This document shows positions 1-8,967 of a DNA stretch of 27,465 nt, piece after piece (the first letter of the stretch is position 1; each line of letters begins with the position of its first letter). The notes below the pieces were generated by a model. That model ran no database searches, was not told the origin of the DNA, and saw only the letters and a list, made by a program, of their open reading frames with translations. The position numbers and the translations under genes were made by a program. Origin of the DNA: a virus; IMG/VR virus record IMGVR_UViG_3300027734_000258, positions 1 to 27,465 of that record. One strand, 5' to 3'.

Positions 1-1162
1 GTGCAGCTTCTGGAGTGGTAATCGCTTTCGCCAATTCAACCTGTTGCTTCTTTGCTTCTGCTATTGGGTTGGTAGATTCAACGATACTATCTACTTGGCC
101 TTGCGCAGCAGCAAGGATGGCTTCTTTCTCTTTCAGTTCTAACTTCAGCTTCTGTGCTATTGGATCAGTGGATTCAATAGCTTGTAGGACTTGCTTGGTA
201 TCTGCGATTTCTTGTTCTAACTTTTGTTTGTTAGCCAGCACTGCCTTACCTTGCGGATTATCGTTTCCGATAACAAGATTCTCGGCTTCTTTGTTTGCAC
301 TCTCAGTAATCTTAGCTTCTGCGATTTGCTCTGGTGTAAATGGTGCGGCGATAGTAGTAGCTGCCGCGCCTGCCGCGCCTCCAATCAATGCTTCACCGAT
401 AGCCTGTTTAGGATTAACCTGTATTCCCTTCTTGGTTTCTATAGTGCCACCAATTTGTTCAGCGAAAGATTGCAAGCCCTCTGGAACACTCTGCCCAAGG
501 AATGCAGCCCCAAGGCGTTTAAAGAATGGGCCAACAGCTTCCTTTCCACCCGGAAGGAATCTTGTAGCAAAAGAATCTAATGCACCAGATACAGCGGCGG
601 TTGATATAGCGTAAGCCATATCCTCGTCAGTTGGTTCTGTGTAACCATTATTCTTGGCTCGTTCCAAGGCAACTGGGCCTACAACTTGCGCTGCTGCAAT
701 TGCTGCTGGGCCTACGAATTCTCCAGCCGCGCCACCTATTGTGCCTCCTGTTGGGCCAAGCAAACCTCCAACTCCTCTACCAATAAATTTTCCAACAATT
801 CGTGATCCAATGCTATAAAGAATCTGACCAGTTTGTTCAGCAACCGCTCTTGGAGCATACTGAGGCGCAAACCCTGCAATCTGGAACTCGCCTTCTTTGG
901 GAGCCATGAAACGTTCACCAGCAGAAACATAACCTTCTGGTTCTTGAATCGCACCCTTCAATGCTGTAGCTACTGCGGGGAATCCAACTACCTCTGCGGT
1001 TTGCCCAATAGCTTCAAGCGGTTGACCAAACGATTGTTTGAGTGCCGCTGGAATTTGCGAGATTTCTTGACCAATAGAAGTGCCTACTGGTTCTTTTGTT
1101 TCTTCATCAAGAAACGTGATCTTTCTTCCCGTTGGTTCTTCATCTAAGAATGTAATAGCCAT
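1..1162 (-). CDS. large internal virion / ejection-type protein, N-terminal part (runs off left edge)
   Basis: An uninterrupted reading frame of 387 codons starts at the ATG at 1162 and stays open to base 1. Its ATG overlaps the TAA of the upstream gene (TAATG), so translation is probably coupled. The N terminus has a tandem motif, ITFLDEEPTGRK then ITFLDEETKEPVG. A glycine-rich hydrophobic stretch follows at about residues 115-165, then an Ala/Gly-rich segment and a charged coiled-coil-like region at about 290-385. Position as the last of three long genes after nozzle and adaptor genes fits the large ejection proteins of podoviruses (T7 gp16-type role). That role is inferred from order and composition; no transglycosylase motif is visible in the part present. 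A copy of the 16-nt dyad repeat lies in the coding region at 258-273, where it encodes VIGNDN. Confidence 0.7.
   Translation of the reverse strand, partial: MAITFLDEEPTGRKITFLDEETKEPVGTSIGQEISQIPAALKQSFGQPLEAIGQTAEVVGFPAVATALKGAIQEPEGYVSAGERFMAPKEGEFQIAGFAPQYAPRAVAEQTGQILYSIGSRIVGKFIGRGVGGLLGPTGGTIGGAAGEFVGPAAIAAAQVVGPVALERAKNNGYTEPTDEDMAYAISTAAVSGALDSFATRFLPGGKEAVGPFFKRLGAAFLGQSVPEGLQSFAEQIGGTIETKKGIQVNPKQAIGEALIGGAAGAAATTIAAPFTPEQIAEAKITESANKEAENLVIGNDNPQGKAVLANKQKLEQEIADTKQVLQAIESTDPIAQKLKLELKEKEAILAAAQGQVDSIVESTNPIAEAKKQQVELAKAITTPEAA
258..273 (-). repeat. 16-nt dyad repeat, coding copy (loop GAAA in sense)
   Basis: The plus strand reads TTATCGTTTCCGATAA, so the sense RNA of the minus-strand gene reads TTATCG-GAAA-CGATAA. 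It is an exact match to the 6-nt arms shared by the family in this window, with a GNRA-type loop. It falls inside the leftmost gene, away from any gene junction. Confidence 0.8.
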
Positions 1163-2649
1163 TAGTCGATCCTTGCTTTACGACCATTTATAGTAACAAT
1201 TGTTCCCTTTGGCAAGCCAGAAGCCTCTGCTTCTGCTACTGTTTTAAATGAAGTATTTGATGCTGGAATCATTTTAGTTCCTTCTTTAGTCGGGCCAGTT
1301 GGCGCGATACGAACAAATGAAGAGTTGCTATTTCCTGCTCTCAGTTGCTGCAATCTGCTTGGAGAATTTTGAATTGTTTTAAATGCAGCAAATTGTCCTT
1401 CAGTAAGTTCTATGACTGGAGTTCTTTCGTTGTTTGGATCAAGATTCTTTTGATACAAGATAACACTTTTAGGAACCTTTTTTGTTTCCCCAGTTTCTTC
1501 ATCCGTAACTTCTTTTACTCCTGTTTCTGTATATGTTGTATTGAATACACCACCATTTTCTTTCAAGAACTTTCCAAGTTTACCTTGACTCAATTCACTT
1601 GTTGCTGATGTGAATAAAGTTTGATAAGTATCAATATCATTTTTGTTTGTTCCAAAAGTAACTGAATCAGATTTTGCGCCAGCGGTAAAAGACTTTGCTT
1701 CAGTTGTGGGCTCAAGAACTATTCCAGTAATATTATTTCCAATTACAGCACTTTGTTCAGGTTTAAGTGGATAAAAGTTCTTTCCTAACTGTTGTTTGGT
1801 TTTTTCAAAATTCTTATCTGAATCAAAAACAATAGACAAGTCTTGCATCACTGCCATCTTTCCATCTTCTGTAAGTGAATTGTATTTTTCTGCAAATTGT
1901 TTAAATGATGCAATTTGTTCTTTAGGTGCAGGATTCTTAACGGATTTTAAAAGGGCTTTTTTATATTCTGGAGATTGAATAGATGCAGCCATGCTTTCCA
2001 CTGCTTTCAATTGTGAATTTTTATATGTCATCTCAGTAGTTCCACCTTCTTCTGGAAGTGGAACTTCTACAACTTTTGGAGAACTGCCTTGCATTGCTGG
2101 AATTCCTGTTTGCTGTTGCGTTGTAGGTTGAGATACTGCTGTGGTATCAGAAACAACACCTTGATCTTGATATGCCATATCAGGAGGGTTCTGACCTAAC
2201 AATGTCATATTCGCTCTTTCTTCTGGAGTGTAAATACTCCCATCTTCTCCACCACCACCAGTTTTCTTAGCAAGAACACCATTGTAGTATGCTTGTCTTT
2301 GATTGTAATCTTGGCCTTGTTTGTAACGATCAGCAGATTCATTGATGCCTTTAAGTCCAATTTGAAGGAACGGAAGCACAGCTTGATTCTGCATGAGATT
2401 AGGATTGGATGCAAATACACCCATCATGTTAGAATATGCTGCCGCAGTATCACCTTTTTGAGCAAGATTCATAGACTCCTGCATACTCTGTTGTAAGTAT
2501 GGTAGCATTTCTTGAGCTTGCTTCTGCTGCTCGCGTTGAGCCAAGGCTTGTCCTACATTCTGACCAAGTTTAGCCAAAGAATCTCCAACCCATGCGGTAG
2601 ATTCCGATGCGCGATTGGTTCCCTGCATTATGAGTTCTGCGATAGACAT
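1162..2649 (-). CDS. probable internal virion protein (495 aa)
   Basis: This 495-residue frame lies between two other long virion-type genes. A good Shine-Dalgarno (AGGAG, 8 nt before the ATG) precedes it, one of the few in the late region. The N terminus (about residues 1-125) is Gln/Ala-rich and predicted helical, with a Met/Asn-rich stretch. A Gly- and Thr-rich low-complexity linker follows (about 130-205), then a mixed alpha/beta C-terminal half. No catalytic motif is recognised. By order it corresponds to the middle internal core or ejection protein of podoviruses (T7 gp15 position), which is an inference from synteny. Its stop codon overlaps the start of the next gene. Confidence 0.6.
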   Translation of the reverse strand: MSIAELIMQGTNRASESTAWVGDSLAKLGQNVGQALAQREQQKQAQEMLPYLQQSMQESMNLAQKGDTAAAYSNMMGVFASNPNLMQNQAVLPFLQIGLKGINESADRYKQGQDYNQRQAYYNGVLAKKTGGGGEDGSIYTPEERANMTLLGQNPPDMAYQDQGVVSDTTAVSQPTTQQQTGIPAMQGSSPKVVEVPLPEEGGTTEMTYKNSQLKAVESMAASIQSPEYKKALLKSVKNPAPKEQIASFKQFAEKYNSLTEDGKMAVMQDLSIVFDSDKNFEKTKQQLGKNFYPLKPEQSAVIGNNITGIVLEPTTEAKSFTAGAKSDSVTFGTNKNDIDTYQTLFTSATSELSQGKLGKFLKENGGVFNTTYTETGVKEVTDEETGETKKVPKSVILYQKNLDPNNERTPVIELTEGQFAAFKTIQNSPSRLQQLRAGNSNSSFVRIAPTGPTKEGTKMIPASNTSFKTVAEAEASGLPKGTIVTINGRKARID

Positions 2650-2652
2650 AAA

Positions 2653-3885
2653 TTATGCTCCTGTTCCCGATCCCATGCTAAAATTGCCCCAAGCATCAGA
2701 TGAATTTCCATAAGTTGCAGGGCCATAAATTTTTTCGTAATTTTGTCTTCCTCCCAATCCTCCATACCCACCCATTCCACCACCCAAGCCTTGTTGTGCT
2801 GCTGATGCGTAGCTCATACCCATCAACGCGCCAGATGTAGCTTGTCCAATGTCACCAACACCTTGTCCGACTGCTTGCTGTGCGGCATAACTTGCTGCGG
2901 CATTCTCTCTGTTCACATTGTAGATATTCTGCGCTTGCCCAGTCAATGCGCCATAGTTTCCTTGGTTAATTTGAGAAATCAAACCTTGTTGCTGCAAAGC
3001 ATTTTGGATTCCATATTGTTTTACTTGGATGTCCTGTCCTCTTCCTTGTAGCCCTATTCCCATTATCTGAGGAACATTTTGTGTAAATGTTACAGCTAAT
3101 TGCTTCCAACTTTGCGCTGTGTTTTGTAAGCCTCGGAAACCCTCAGAAAGTCCAAGGCTTGATGCTGCCAATCCCCTTTGCTGTTCGTTGACTCCGGGTG
3201 CTAATTGCATTCCAGCAAGTATTCTTGCTTCTGAAGATTGACGCAACTGATCTGCAAGTTGTGCTTGTGCAGTTTGGAATCCTCCAACTCTACCTGCTGT
3301 TGCGGGATTAAACCCTGCTCCTCCTCTTTCAGCAATGACTCGGTTAATTTGCTCTTGTTGAACCGGAGTAAGTTCACCCCTCAACATACTGCTAACAACT
3401 CCCCGTTGTTGGTCAATCAATCCTTGGTTAGCTTGTAGTCCTTGATATTGTTGATTGAGATTGTTTTCCCATTGACCAAGTGATTGCATTACTTGACCTC
3501 TTGCTTGAGCGGAACCCGGAATAATGTTTTCAATTTGCTTCAGCGTATTAGCAGTAATTTTATTTGCAGCTTCAATTGAATCAAGTGTAGCTCCCTGTAG
3601 ATTGTATTCTGGAATATTTAAGTTAGGATCAATAGCTGCAATTGCAGCTTTAACTTGATCTTGCTGTTTAGTGAACTGACTTGTAGCTTGTTTAAGTTGT
3701 TTTTTGTATGCTCCACCAGCAGCACCTTGAGCTTTCTTTGCTCGGTCTGCTGCCGACATTGAAATAGCCGCCGACCCTGCTGCTGCACCTACAGCAACTA
3801 CACCAGCCGCAATAGCAAATCCGCTAGAGTGAAACATCATTGAATGTTTGTCGTTGCCTAAATGGTCTGGTAGAAGGAATCTCAT
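2653..3885 (-). CDS. probable internal virion protein, gp14-like (410 aa)
   Basis: The start at 3885 overlaps the stop of the cupin gene in an ATGA arrangement, which supports it over an internal Met-Met at residues 16-17. A hydrophobic Ala/Gly/Val segment at about residues 22-45 is the only membrane-like stretch. The body is strongly Gln/Ala/Asn-rich and helical, and the last 60 residues are Gly/Tyr/Ser-rich and probably disordered. A single hydrophobic helix before a Gln-rich helical body, encoded just before two larger ejection proteins, resembles the smallest podovirus internal core protein (T7 gp14 role). The assignment rests on order and composition, not on a diagnostic motif. Confidence 0.6.
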   Translation of the reverse strand: MRFLLPDHLGNDKHSMMFHSSGFAIAAGVVAVGAAAGSAAISMSAADRAKKAQGAAGGAYKKQLKQATSQFTKQQDQVKAAIAAIDPNLNIPEYNLQGATLDSIEAANKITANTLKQIENIIPGSAQARGQVMQSLGQWENNLNQQYQGLQANQGLIDQQRGVVSSMLRGELTPVQQEQINRVIAERGGAGFNPATAGRVGGFQTAQAQLADQLRQSSEARILAGMQLAPGVNEQQRGLAASSLGLSEGFRGLQNTAQSWKQLAVTFTQNVPQIMGIGLQGRGQDIQVKQYGIQNALQQQGLISQINQGNYGALTGQAQNIYNVNRENAAASYAAQQAVGQGVGDIGQATSGALMGMSYASAAQQGLGGGMGGYGGLGGRQNYEKIYGPATYGNSSDAWGNFSMGSGTGA

Positions 3886-4370
3886 TTGATTAAGTCGGTT
3901 CGGTTATGCCGCCACTTCTGCACCCTTGGGTCTTCCTTGGCGATGTGAGGATTAAAGTCTCTTGAAGTGATGCTGTCAATAATTTCGTCTGGATCAGTTA
4001 AGTCTGTGACATGGCAGGTAGTCCAGATTGTGTCTTTGTGAGTAGCAAGCAAACGCCTTGTTCCCGCTTCTGTGATGCCGCTGTAGCCCGTTTTGTAGCG
4101 GTGGGCAGGGATACCATGATACCAGACAGTCACATCACCTTTCATCACAAAGAATGGATGAGTCGTAAGATGGAGCAAAGTTGTGAGAATAGTATCCTTC
4201 GGCATATAGATTTCCCGAATATACATACCCGGCGTGAACCTATGCACCAGCGGACATTCCCGTGGAGGTAGTTTCAGAATCTCCAAGTCCATCAAGTTGA
4301 GTTCGTAGTTTGGATCACCATATCCAATTACGCTTCTTGCATCAATTTTATCTGGAATTGTCAGCGTCAT
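3882..4370 (-). CDS. cupin-fold-like protein (162 aa)
   Basis: The central part (about residues 40-120) has the strand pattern of a small RmlC-like cupin barrel: a run containing LVHRF and YIREIYMPKDTIL, then HLTTHPFFVMKGDVTVW, then GIPA, a Gly/Thr-rich turn and LATHKDTIWTTCHVT. The segment from the HLTTH His residues to KGDVTV resembles the first cupin motif, although the usual metal-binding His/Glu set is not fully recognisable. The gene is joined to both neighbours by 4-nt ATGA overlaps, so it is translated with the tail genes. Small cupin-like proteins occur in tail gene clusters of podoviruses. A virion or receptor-related role is inferred, and enzymatic activity is not indicated. Confidence 0.6.
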   Translation of the reverse strand: MTLTIPDKIDARSVIGYGDPNYELNLMDLEILKLPPRECPLVHRFTPGMYIREIYMPKDTILTTLLHLTTHPFFVMKGDVTVWYHGIPAHRYKTGYSGITEAGTRRLLATHKDTIWTTCHVTDLTDPDEIIDSITSRDFNPHIAKEDPRVQKWRHNRTDLIK

Positions 4371-5329
4371 CTATAAAGAAAGTAATCGTTGGGTGTTGGT
4401 GATAGTATATCAGCACCAATAAGGTTGTCTGCCCGACTATAGTTAGCAAAGCGAATCGGCGCGGCAGTAGGAATCTCTACATTCTCCATCTCCTTTTCTT
4501 GCTCTTGCACAGCGAGAGCGAGGTTAGCCATGAACTCCTGTGCCTTGCGATTTTCACGCGAGTTCAATGCAAGAACAGCATAGATCATTGCATCCGCGCT
4601 AAACTCCATCAATTCTTTTGGATCAGTTAGATCAAAGTATCTTTTAGAAACGTAAAGCGTAATGCACTCACACGTTTTGGGTGCTTTGAACCTACGGAAA
4701 CTTGGGTTAGCATCGTTCGGTTGATAGATGGAAATTAGCGTTCTTGCCTGTAACTCCATGTCGTAAGCGTAAACGCGAATCCTACCTTTAGTTACTGGCT
4801 TTGATACTGAGCGAACTCCCTTGATAAGTAGATCGGTCTTCGCAAAATTCGGACTCTGCGCGGCAAGCAAGTTTACCTTATGGTAGGTGTCATACTGATC
4901 CTGCACTTCAAACATCAACTCTACACCGACATCCGCTATGTCCTCTGCAATGATTCCTAATTGATAGGGATTTGTAGTGTAATCTCGGAAAAGAACATGG
5001 AGTCCACCAATTTCAACAATCCCTCTATGGCATGAGTTGTTTGCTTGGAGAGCAAATGCATTGGTTGCATTGAACCATTCATCTGCTAAAGACGCTGATT
5101 CATCTCCAATCCACGCAAGTCTGATTTGCTCATAGCGAGATGGAAGCGTGAAGCAACTATTAACGCAGCAAATTTGGACATACTCTTCTTGAGTAGTCCA
5201 ATTGCGTTTATTCCAGAGTAGTCGCCTTGCTTGGTTTACGGCTTTGACTCCGCGCTCGTATGAACAAGTGCCAGAGTCGCCGCAAAACCCCTTCACAAGC
5301 TCTACCATCTCTTCGAGGGTATCAGCCAT
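4367..5329 (-). CDS. head-tail adaptor / tail tubular A-like protein (320 aa)
   Basis: The N-terminal 40 residues are helical with VNQARRLLWNKRNWTT, followed by mixed beta structure and a helical C-terminal segment (about 235-280: AMIYAVLALNSRENRKAQEFMANLALAVQEQEKEM). Phage adaptor proteins that dock under the portal commonly have this helical beginning with Asn/Arg/Leu-rich turns, and the gene is two small genes from the nozzle-like protein. It has about nine cysteines, several in the first 110 residues (GFCGDSGTC, ICCVNSC). No Shine-Dalgarno is visible; a 16-nt dyad repeat ends 5 nt before the ATG. The adaptor assignment is a moderate-confidence inference. Confidence 0.55.
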   Translation of the reverse strand: MADTLEEMVELVKGFCGDSGTCSYERGVKAVNQARRLLWNKRNWTTQEEYVQICCVNSCFTLPSRYEQIRLAWIGDESASLADEWFNATNAFALQANNSCHRGIVEIGGLHVLFRDYTTNPYQLGIIAEDIADVGVELMFEVQDQYDTYHKVNLLAAQSPNFAKTDLLIKGVRSVSKPVTKGRIRVYAYDMELQARTLISIYQPNDANPSFRRFKAPKTCECITLYVSKRYFDLTDPKELMEFSADAMIYAVLALNSRENRKAQEFMANLALAVQEQEKEMENVEIPTAAPIRFANYSRADNLIGADILSPTPNDYFLYR

Positions 5330-5334
5330 AGGGA

Positions 5335-5350
5335 TTATCGTTACCGATAA
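5335..5350 (-). repeat. 16-nt dyad repeat between 54-aa gene and adaptor-like gene
   Basis: The plus strand reads TTATCGTTACCGATAA; in sense RNA this is TTATCG-GTAA-CGATAA. It starts immediately after the TAA of the upstream 54-aa gene and ends 5 nt before the ATG at 5329, so it fills the intercistronic gap and replaces a Shine-Dalgarno site. Confidence 0.85.
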
Positions 5351-5515
5351 TTATTTTCCGCCAACGGGCTTGCCAGATTTAGGAAGCGGTGCGCTGGAGT
5401 ATGGGTTCTTACCAGTGTTAGGTGGGTTCATGTTTCCCATACCTTCACGGATCATTCCGCGAGTTGGTGAGCCGCCGCTGACGAGTTTAGGATCGGTTCC
5501 TTTTAGTGGTGTCAT
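5351..5515 (-). CDS. small Gly/Pro/Lys-rich protein (54 aa)
   Basis: An ATG at 5515 opens a 54-codon frame ending with TAA at 5351. The product begins MTPLKGTDPK, has short Gly/Ser/Pro/Asn-rich repeats (SGGSPTRGM, NPPNTGKNPYSS) and ends KSGKPVGGK. It is basic and probably unstructured, with no membrane segment. It fits exactly between the upstream stop (19 nt away) and the dyad repeat at 5335-5350, with no other frame available on this strand, which supports it being real. Function is unknown; a small virion or assembly accessory protein is possible from its location. Confidence 0.65.
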   Translation of the reverse strand: MTPLKGTDPKLVSGGSPTRGMIREGMGNMNPPNTGKNPYSSAPLPKSGKPVGGK

Positions 5516-5534
5516 ATGTTTATTTTGTTTGTTG

Positions 5535-6011
5535 TTATGCTGAATGGATTGCTACCCAATCCACTTGAGTTACTGTGGCCACGTTATTATCAATGAAGAC
5601 CGTGAATCCACTAATAGTTTGCGATCCGGTTTGAACCGCAAAAATTGGAGCCTGCGTTGCGCCACCTGTATTTGAATGAGGAGTGAAGCAAACAGTATAA
5701 TTGTCGCTTGGCATCGCAGTTGTAAAAGTAATTGTGACCGTTTGATCTCCAACAACAAGTCCAGAAATAACTCCTTGCCTTACTTGTGTAGTAGCAAGAA
5801 CATTTACTTGGTCTTGTAAACTCTGAAGATAAGCGTTTATTGTTTGAATTTGCTGTGGAGTAACGTCAGAAAGGCCGGGGATGTTAACAGTTCCAGCTGC
5901 AAGAACAATGTCAGAAAATTGTTGGAATACTTGAGTCCAATTTCCAACTGGGCAGAAATCATCTGGAACAGATGGAAAGATAAGTGCAGGCGATGAATCT
6001 TGATTGTCCAT
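5535..6011 (-). CDS. small receptor-binding / H-type-lectin-like virion protein (158 aa)
   Basis: The first 75 residues include helical segments (QQIQTINAYLQSLQDQVNVLATTQ) like a trimerising stalk. Residues about 80-158 form a beta-sandwich-like domain with QTVTITFTTAMPSDNYTVCFTP, ISGFTVFIDNN and a C-terminal VDWVAIHSA. Alternating TVTITF / YTV / GFTV / VDWxA strands are typical of H-type-lectin-like tips found on phage fibres. The gene lies between the nozzle-like protein and the adaptor. Binding a host surface glycan is inferred from the fold-like pattern; no ligand residues can be assigned. Confidence 0.5.
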   Translation of the reverse strand: MDNQDSSPALIFPSVPDDFCPVGNWTQVFQQFSDIVLAAGTVNIPGLSDVTPQQIQTINAYLQSLQDQVNVLATTQVRQGVISGLVVGDQTVTITFTTAMPSDNYTVCFTPHSNTGGATQAPIFAVQTGSQTISGFTVFIDNNVATVTQVDWVAIHSA

Positions 6012-6017
6012 GACTAT

Positions 6018-7874
6018 TTAGTTGACGATATTGTATTCCCAATATTTTTCTTGGCAACACAAAAATGGTTCACATTCTTGATTTTCTTCTGGGCAGTCGC
6101 CAACTGGAGAATCGTCGTTGTTTTTGATATTTGCCATTAATCTTACTCGATCAATGGTCGCTGATCCAGTTAGGTTAATTTTAATTTGAAATTCGCTTCC
6201 TTCCACTGATGGGATGCCTGCCAAGTCATTGCACTCACTTGGGTCTGGAGTGTTAAATTTGTAACGTTTGTAGCGATTGCCTCCACGTTGCGGAACGCAT
6301 TCTGTGGCTATTGGAGAACATGGATCGCAACCGAATTTTGTTGGGACTTTTAACTCTGACCAACAAGGATTACTATCTGCGCGAAACTCAACGTAGCTTT
6401 CAACTTCTCCCTTAATCTCACTCATCCACATTTCCCCGCCAGTAATTTTCTTGCGGAGGAACTTGTTTGTAGCCCCGCTTCGATTGAAGTCATACCTGCC
6501 AGTCGTAAAGAAGGATTCAATCTGTCTGTTTCCATTTGGGCCATAGTCATCCGTTTGTTCTGAAGTTACTTCATACAAACGATTCTTGTTGTCTTTATCA
6601 AAGGAGAATGCAAACCCACGCTTCTGTCCAGCTATCAACGCCGATACCATTTGAGTTGGTCGAACTCCAGTCCATAGTCCATTCCAGCGAAAAGAAAGTT
6701 GAGCGTCTGGTGATGGGCTTGCGGATTGATCTAAGTCCAACGCAATCATTCCACGATGATACCTATGCAATCCGGGCGCGGATGTCCTCGTAATCTCTGG
6801 AGCAACTGTGCTTAATAGGTAGTTATCAAAAAACATCGTAGAAGCAAATTGTCTAAGCCAAGGCGTATCTCGCTCAACCCATTTATTTACTTCCCTCGAA
6901 AGTTTACGAAGTGAGAAGTATCTATTAAACTCCGATTGAGTATTTGAGTAGAACGCCCAACCATCGTGTGACCTAAACCAAAGCTCAGAGTTTACCAAAG
7001 CTAAGTATGGACTTGTGCAACCCCGCCCAAGAAGACTGATACGTTGGATGTTCGTTGTATTCCATTGCGCTCTTGGGATTGATACATCCATTGAGAATGC
7101 TCCGTTACCAGTTAAGACTACAAGTTGACCTTGGCCGCGAAGGTTCAATCCAAGCTCTGGCATTATTTTCATGCCAGTTATGTTTCCCATCATTGATGGA
7201 GTAGCGAATGCTCCACCCAATTCCCAATAGGTTATTTCTTTGAATCTACGCGTATTTTCTGTGTCAGTAAGTCCAGCACCAAAAATAATATCGGATGCGT
7301 AAATTTGATTGAACTTGTCAGAAACAAAGACTCGGCCAAACGCATACTCCATGATAGTGCCAATCGGCATTTCTCGATTGAATGGATTTAATCTTACTGC
7401 GTTTGTATTAAGATCACCATTCCATGCAATCGGATTTTGGTATCCGTTCTGGATGTATAGTTGATCTTCAGCCTGCACAAAAAATGTGTGCATCAAACTT
7501 CCATCATTCCATGTCCACCCATCTGCAACTGGTAATTTATATGCGTATGCAACATTGTTTACCATATTCAGAAAGTAAATGACCCCTGCTACTGATATTA
7601 CTATTCCATCAGCAGATTCGTATGTTGTCCTCCGATACGGATACGCGCCTTGGAAGTTTCCAGTCTGAATATCGTTAACGATAGTCTCTGGTTGTCCTGT
7701 TCCCGCTACGATATTGATGTTTCTAATACTTGGACGAGTGCGGTTGATTCCCCCTCGAAATGTCCTATTGACCGATTCAGCTACATACATCTCAGGTAAA
7801 TACGATGGATGCGTTGCAGCGTCTTGCGCTATAACGCTTGTGAACCCATCAAATACTGATCCTTCTGCTGGCAT
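6018..7874 (-). CDS. tail nozzle / tail tubular B-like protein (618 aa)
   Basis: A 618-residue beta-rich protein, the length expected of podovirus nozzle proteins (T7 gp12 and functional analogues about 600-800 aa). It begins with an N-terminal segment rich in Arg, Asn and Pro (GGINRTRPSIRNINIV). Repeated blade-like strands follow (DGIVISVAGVIYFLN, EDQLYIQNGYQNPIAWNGD, EYAFGRVFVSDKFNQIYASD, GQLVVLTGNGAFSMD, NSELWFRSHDGWAFYSN), suggesting a beta-propeller. The C-terminal 120 residues contain about ten cysteines (GCDPC, CPEENQEC, FLCCQ). Its start overlaps the collar gene stop as TAATG. A dyad-like ATCGTTAACGAT lies in coding sequence at 7671-7682. The nozzle role is inferred from size, fold pattern and neighbours. 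Confidence 0.6.
   Translation of the reverse strand: MPAEGSVFDGFTSVIAQDAATHPSYLPEMYVAESVNRTFRGGINRTRPSIRNINIVAGTGQPETIVNDIQTGNFQGAYPYRRTTYESADGIVISVAGVIYFLNMVNNVAYAYKLPVADGWTWNDGSLMHTFFVQAEDQLYIQNGYQNPIAWNGDLNTNAVRLNPFNREMPIGTIMEYAFGRVFVSDKFNQIYASDIIFGAGLTDTENTRRFKEITYWELGGAFATPSMMGNITGMKIMPELGLNLRGQGQLVVLTGNGAFSMDVSIPRAQWNTTNIQRISLLGRGCTSPYLALVNSELWFRSHDGWAFYSNTQSEFNRYFSLRKLSREVNKWVERDTPWLRQFASTMFFDNYLLSTVAPEITRTSAPGLHRYHRGMIALDLDQSASPSPDAQLSFRWNGLWTGVRPTQMVSALIAGQKRGFAFSFDKDNKNRLYEVTSEQTDDYGPNGNRQIESFFTTGRYDFNRSGATNKFLRKKITGGEMWMSEIKGEVESYVEFRADSNPCWSELKVPTKFGCDPCSPIATECVPQRGGNRYKRYKFNTPDPSECNDLAGIPSVEGSEFQIKINLTGSATIDRVRLMANIKNNDDSPVGDCPEENQECEPFLCCQEKYWEYNIVN
7669..7684 (-). repeat. degenerate dyad repeat in nozzle gene
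   Basis: The core ATCGTTAACGAT is perfectly palindromic and matches the inner ten arm bases of the TTATCG-N4-CGATAA family; the outermost base of each arm differs. It is inside coding sequence (IVND) and may be coincidental. Confidence 0.4.
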
Positions 7875-8959
7875 TATGTTTTGATAATGTAGTTCATTGC
7901 CACATTTATTGGGCGAGTTTCATTTTGCCCATCAGATGAAATTGTGTGTTGATGGTCTGATCCTCCAGATGAAGTTGTTCCAGAATAGGCGTGTGTATGC
8001 CTTGTAGATGCGCCTCCTGTATTACCAGAATTTGCTCCAGTTGAACTTCCTCCAAACCAGTAAGTGCTACCAGCCCCGCCAGTAGGGCCAAAAGAATGAG
8101 TATGATCTGGCGAGTCAGTTCCTGTTGTTCCACTAAATGAATGCGTATGGGTTGCGTTAAATAAACCAGTATTGCCACTATGATTGTGAGACTTGAATGC
8201 GTCTGCTTGCTGGCTACCAAATGCACGAAGTGGATCAATATTCCTTCCATTATCAACTCCACGAACAAACATCCCACGAAGGTCTGGGATGGCAAATGTT
8301 GTTAAGCTATTTCCAACTCCATAAGTTGTTCCAATAACATTAAAAAGATTTGGTTGAGGTGATGGGTCGCCACTTGTTCTGCCATACAATCCACCATTGC
8401 AAATAATCCATCCAGAAGGTGTAGCTGTTCCAGCAAATGCAATAACGCTTCCAGTAGGCATACCACCGGGAATTGTGGAATTGAATTGTATATTTCCACT
8501 TAAAACTTGTAGGAACTCTCCATTTACTCCGCTGGCAAGTGAAAAGGAACTTCCATTCTTAACTACAACCCCATCACCAGATGGGAGGATTGAAGCAAGA
8601 TTCCCTATCTTCCATTGCGTTCCATCCCAATAAGCCAAGAAGTTATCTCCTGTGTCAGTTGGTTGCCATTGCCTCACAGTTCCATCAACTTGAAGAACCA
8701 TGATCTTTGGCGCAACATTGATTGCATTAAGCTGAAGACTTGGGAGTTTGATTGGTGATGTCAATGACCCACTCTTCCAAGCAACATCGTTGTTTGCGTC
8801 ATACTGAAGAACGGATACTTCAGTTGGTTCTAGTAATACTTTTTGGCAAGATGCAGTATCTTCTACTACAAGTTTGCGTCCGTCTGTAGTTGTTTCGAGT
8901 CCTTCGCAGAATAAAGGAAACTCTGTGTCGCAAGGTGGGCAAGGTGTGCAATTACTCAT
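7874..8959 (-). CDS. tail collar fibre protein (361 aa)
   Basis: Start chosen at the ATG at 8959 (MSNCTPCPPCD) because this aligns gap-free with the start of the next fibre gene; an upstream in-frame ATG at 8983 would overlap that gene. Residues 1-40 form a module with Cys at 4, 7, 10, 18 and 38. Residues about 165-245 are a phage tail collar domain, with GSVIAFAGTATPSGWIICNGG, PNLFNVIGTTYG and FAIPDLRGMFVRGVD. The remainder has collar-type His repeats (KSHNHSG, THTHSF, DHTHSF, RHTHAYSG, DHQHT) and ends in NVAMNYIIKT, the family's usual C terminus. The His pairs probably bind metal along a trimer axis. It is a receptor-binding or fibre-tip protein by family. Confidence 0.85.
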   Translation of the reverse strand: MSNCTPCPPCDTEFPLFCEGLETTTDGRKLVVEDTASCQKVLLEPTEVSVLQYDANNDVAWKSGSLTSPIKLPSLQLNAINVAPKIMVLQVDGTVRQWQPTDTGDNFLAYWDGTQWKIGNLASILPSGDGVVVKNGSSFSLASGVNGEFLQVLSGNIQFNSTIPGGMPTGSVIAFAGTATPSGWIICNGGLYGRTSGDPSPQPNLFNVIGTTYGVGNSLTTFAIPDLRGMFVRGVDNGRNIDPLRAFGSQQADAFKSHNHSGNTGLFNATHTHSFSGTTGTDSPDHTHSFGPTGGAGSTYWFGGSSTGANSGNTGGASTRHTHAYSGTTSSGGSDHQHTISSDGQNETRPINVAMNYIIKT

Positions 8960-8967
8960 ATTATTTA

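Noticed and set aside
15-614. 199-codon plus-strand frame at the left edge
   Set aside because: It is antisense to the continuous 387-codon minus-strand ejection-type gene, and has Ser/Phe/Leu-rich shadow composition.
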